DNA of 5,753 nt, from the NCBI GenBank assembly GCA_002254385.1, contig NJDO01000117.1, positions 1 through 5,753 of the forward strand, given 5' to 3'. The position numbers and the translations under genes were made by a program. The notes below the pieces were generated by a model. The model saw nothing but the letters and a program-made list of their open reading frames with translations, was not told where the DNA came from and ran no database searches. This DNA comes from Thermoplasmatales archaeon ex4484_6 (GTDB lineage: Archaea; Thermoplasmatota; Penumbrarchaeia; Penumbrarchaeales; Penumbrarchaeaceae). Of this stretch, positions 3,170 to 5,753 are shown piece after piece. Position 1 is the stretch's first letter. Every line of letters begins with the position of its first letter.

Positions 3170-5753
3170 ATGGACCTTAATCAATTCACACAGAGATCCC
3201 GTGAGGTTCTCCAGGAAGCCCAGATACTGGCAATGAGGATGGGGCATCCCAACGTGGACGGGGAACACCTGCTGATGGCCATGCTGGCACAGGAGAACGG
3301 TCTTACAGGGACCGTTATGGAAAAGCTGGACGTGAACGCAAGGGAATTCAGGGATGAACTTCAGAGGGTGCTTGATTCCCTTCCCAAAACAGGAGAGTCC
3401 TCGTACAACGAGGAAAATGTTGTCGCAACCAACAGACTCATAAGGATACTTGCCGACGCAAGGGAGGAAGCGAACTCCATGAAGGACCGGTTCGTTTCCG
3501 TGGAGCATCTCCTACTTGCCCTGATCGAGGAGGGCAAAAGAACGGAGGCGGGCAAACTGCTGCACAAATATGGGATGAAGAGGGAGCCGGTTCTGAAGGC
3601 ACTCGCCGAACTGCGCGGGAGACAGAGAGTGGACTCCGAGAACCCCGAAGCGGGATATGACCCCCTGGAGAGGTTCGGCCGGGACCTGGTCGAGGAGGCA
3701 AGGGCCGGAAAGCTGGACCCGATAATAGGAAGGGACGACGAGATAAGGAGGGTGATAAGGGTCCTTAGCAGGAGGACGAAGAACAACCCGGTCCTCATAG
3801 GGGACCCCGGAGTGGGAAAGACCGCGATAGTGGAAGGTCTCGCCCAGAGGATCGTGAAAGGGGATGTCCCGGAATCCCTGAAGGACAAATCCATCTTCGC
3901 ACTCGACATGGGCTCCCTCGTGGCGGGTGCAAAGTACCGCGGGGAGTTCGAGGAGAGGCTGAAAGCCGTTCTCAACGAGATCAAGGGAAGCCACGGAAGG
4001 ACCCTGCTGTTCATAGATGAACTTCACACGATCGTGGGAACCGGGAAGGCCGAGGGGTCCCTGGACGCCGGCAACATGCTCAAACCGATGCTTGCGAGGG
4101 GAGAGCTTCACTGCATAGGTGCCACCACGGTCGACGAGTACAGAAAATACATAGAGAAGGATGCCGCCCTGGAGAGAAGATTCCAGCCCGTACTTGTGGA
4201 CGAACCCTCCGTGGAGGACACGATATCCATACTGAGGGGATTGAAGGAGAAGTTCGAGGTCCATCACGGAATCACAATCAAGGACAATGCACTGGTGACG
4301 GCTGCCTTACTTTCGGACCGATACATCAGCGACAGATTCCTTCCGGACAAGGCGATAGACCTCCTCGACGAGGCCTGCTCCATGGTAAGGACGGAGATAG
4401 ATTCCCGACCGGAGGAGCTGGACCAGCTTGTCAGAAAGGTGATGAGGCTGGAGATCGAGGAGGCCGCTCTCAGGAAGGAGAAGGACCGTGCCTCGAAGGA
4501 GAGGCTCAAGGCCATCAGGGAGGAGCTGAAGCAGCTGAAGACCAGGTCCGAGGATCTGTCGAGGAAATGGGAGAAGGAGAAGGAGGAGATAGTCAGGATA
4601 TCACAGCTCAGGAAGCTCATAGAGGAGGCGAAGAAGGAGCTCGAGGAGGCCGAACTCGAGTACGATCTGAACAGGGCGGCGGAGATCAAGCACGGGAGGA
4701 TACCCTCCCTGGAAAGGGAACTGAGGCAGAGAGAGGAGGAGCTTGCGAAGAGAAAGGGATCCGGAAGCATGCTCCGCGAGGTCGTCACCGAGGAGGAGAT
4801 ATCGGAGATAGTGTCCAAATGGACAGGCATACCCGTCTCTAGGCTTCTCGAGGGGGAGAGAAAGAAGATACTTTCCCTCGAGGAGACCATCCACAGACGC
4901 GTTGTGGGTCAGGATGACGGCGTGCGGAGGGTGACCGAGGCCATCATAAGGGCAAGGTCCGGTATAAAGGACCCCAAGAGACCCATCGGTTCATTCATGT
5001 TCCTGGGTCCCACCGGAGTGGGAAAGACGGAACTTGCCAAGGCCCTTGCGGAGGCCATGTTCGACTCCGAGGACAACCTGATAAGGATAGACATGACGGA
5101 ATACATGGAGAAGTTCTCCACTTCCAGGCTAATCGGAGCTCCGCCCGGATACGTGGGGTACGAGGAGGGGGGACAGCTCACCGAGGCCGTCAGGAGGAAA
5201 CCCTATTCGGTAATCCTGTTCGATGAGGTGGAGAAAGCCCATCCGGAGGTGTTCAACATACTGCTCCAGATACTCGATGACGGGAGAATAACCGATTCCA
5301 AGGGAAGGACGGTGGACTTCAAGAACACCGTGCTCATCATGACCTCGAATCTAGGCTCATCCAGGATTGTCCAGGGAATAGATGCTGACGGAACGTTCCT
5401 ACCGGGAATCGAGGAATCGGTGATGGAGGAGCTGAAGGCCAATTTCAGGCCGGAGTTCCTCAACAGGGTGGACGACATCATACTGTTCAAACCCCTGACC
5501 ATGGACGACATCAGGAAGATAATCGACATCCAGATAGGGGAGCTCAACGAGAGATTGAAGGAGAGGGGCATATCCATCACACTGACGGACAGGGCAAAGG
5601 AACACATCGCCCAGAAGGGGTACGACCCGATATACGGGGCAAGACCCCTGAAGCGTGTCATCCAGAAGGACCTTGAAACGGCCCTCGGATTCTCAATTCT
5701 CAGGGGAGAGGTCTTCGATTCATCCAGGGTGACTGTCGATTATCTGGACGGGG
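3170..5753 (+). CDS. clpB: ATP-dependent chaperone ClpB (3' end cut by the window)
   Basis: An AAA+ disaggregase of the Hsp100 class. It forms a cytoplasmic hexamer that threads aggregated proteins through its pore and normally works with DnaK/DnaJ/GrpE. There are 861 complete codons, so only a few residues should be missing compared with typical ClpB (about 860-870). Order: Clp N domain (about 1-150); first ATPase domain with Walker A GDPGVGKT (211-218), pore Tyr256 in AKYRGE, Walker B FIDE (281-284) and ERRF arginine fingers; a coiled-coil middle domain (about 410-530) very rich in Lys and Glu; second ATPase domain with Walker A GPTGVGKT (613-620), pore loop GYVGYE (Tyr661) and Walker B FDEVEK (Asp685, Glu686). 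FRPEFLNR and the sensor-2 motif GARPLKR come near the end. All catalytic residues are present. The middle domain separates ClpB from ClpA and ClpX, and no ClpP-binding IGF/L loop was noticed. It stands alone after its own promoter, divergent from the mutS2 operon, and a dyad over its transcription start suggests heat-shock repression. Confidence 0.96.
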   Translation, partial: MDLNQFTQRSREVLQEAQILAMRMGHPNVDGEHLLMAMLAQENGLTGTVMEKLDVNAREFRDELQRVLDSLPKTGESSYNEENVVATNRLIRILADAREEANSMKDRFVSVEHLLLALIEEGKRTEAGKLLHKYGMKREPVLKALAELRGRQRVDSENPEAGYDPLERFGRDLVEEARAGKLDPIIGRDDEIRRVIRVLSRRTKNNPVLIGDPGVGKTAIVEGLAQRIVKGDVPESLKDKSIFALDMGSLVAGAKYRGEFEERLKAVLNEIKGSHGRTLLFIDELHTIVGTGKAEGSLDAGNMLKPMLARGELHCIGATTVDEYRKYIEKDAALERRFQPVLVDEPSVEDTISILRGLKEKFEVHHGITIKDNALVTAALLSDRYISDRFLPDKAIDLLDEACSMVRTEIDSRPEELDQLVRKVMRLEIEEAALRKEKDRASKERLKAIREELKQLKTRSEDLSRKWEKEKEEIVRISQLRKLIEEAKKELEEAELEYDLNRAAEIKHGRIPSLERELRQREEELAKRKGSGSMLREVVTEEEISEIVSKWTGIPVSRLLEGERKKILSLEETIHRRVVGQDDGVRRVTEAIIRARSGIKDPKRPIGSFMFLGPTGVGKTELAKALAEAMFDSEDNLIRIDMTEYMEKFSTSRLIGAPPGYVGYEEGGQLTEAVRRKPYSVILFDEVEKAHPEVFNILLQILDDGRITDSKGRTVDFKNTVLIMTSNLGSSRIVQGIDADGTFLPGIEESVMEELKANFRPEFLNRVDDIILFKPLTMDDIRKIIDIQIGELNERLKERGISITLTDRAKEHIAQKGYDPIYGARPLKRVIQKDLETALGFSILRGEVFDSSRVTVDYLDG

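Noticed and set aside
3361..4890. Several long open frames on the minus strand opposite clpB (for example 3512-4267 and 4264-4890)
   Set aside because: They are antisense shadows of clpB, produced by its GAG/AGG-rich codons. Their translations are Ser/Leu-rich and resemble no family.
1..5753. CRISPR array, insertion sequence, tRNA, rRNA or defence system
   Set aside because: No regularly spaced repeats, terminal inverted repeats with a transposase, cloverleaf or effector gene motifs were seen on either strand.

Overview
The window looks like a piece of a euryarchaeal chromosome. Three things support this: TATA-box promoters with TATA-to-start distances of about 75 bp, archaeal gene families (an HhH-containing archaeal MutS2 and a short KaiC/RadA-type protein), and codon use rich in AGG, GAG and ATA. 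The genus is not identifiable from this sequence. A lineage related to Thermoplasmata or the methanogens is possible but is only a guess. ClpB is patchy in archaea, so its presence narrows the choice somewhat.

Layout. The left end (about 1-360) is mostly non-coding. It holds a perfect inverted repeat with 10-bp arms, a minus-strand TATA-like box, and probably the first codons of a minus-strand gene running off the left edge. A 53-codon minus-strand ORF also starts there with an ATGA overlap on the stop of mutS2. From 361 to 2939 lies a minus-strand two-gene operon. The promoter-proximal gene encodes a 202-residue RecA/KaiC-fold protein with a degenerate P-loop. It overlaps the next gene by 13 bp (if the preferred GTG start is right), which encodes an archaeal MutS2-type ATPase with N-terminal helix-hairpin-helix motifs. 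A 230-bp divergent intergenic region (2940-3169) carries promoters for both directions. From 3170 to the right edge runs clpB on the plus strand. It is complete except for roughly its last few residues.

Function. ClpB is the ring-forming AAA+ disaggregase that rescues aggregated proteins together with the DnaK system. Its promoter has a clear TATA box and, over the predicted transcription start, a 29-bp imperfect dyad. The dyad core resembles the CTAAC-N5-GTTAG heat-shock operator that I recall being described for the HSR1 repressor of Archaeoglobus. The divergent operon couples a probably non-catalytic RecA-like protein to a MutS2-like DNA-binding ATPase, which suggests a DNA repair or recombination accessory module. 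No mobile element, CRISPR array, tRNA or rRNA was seen.
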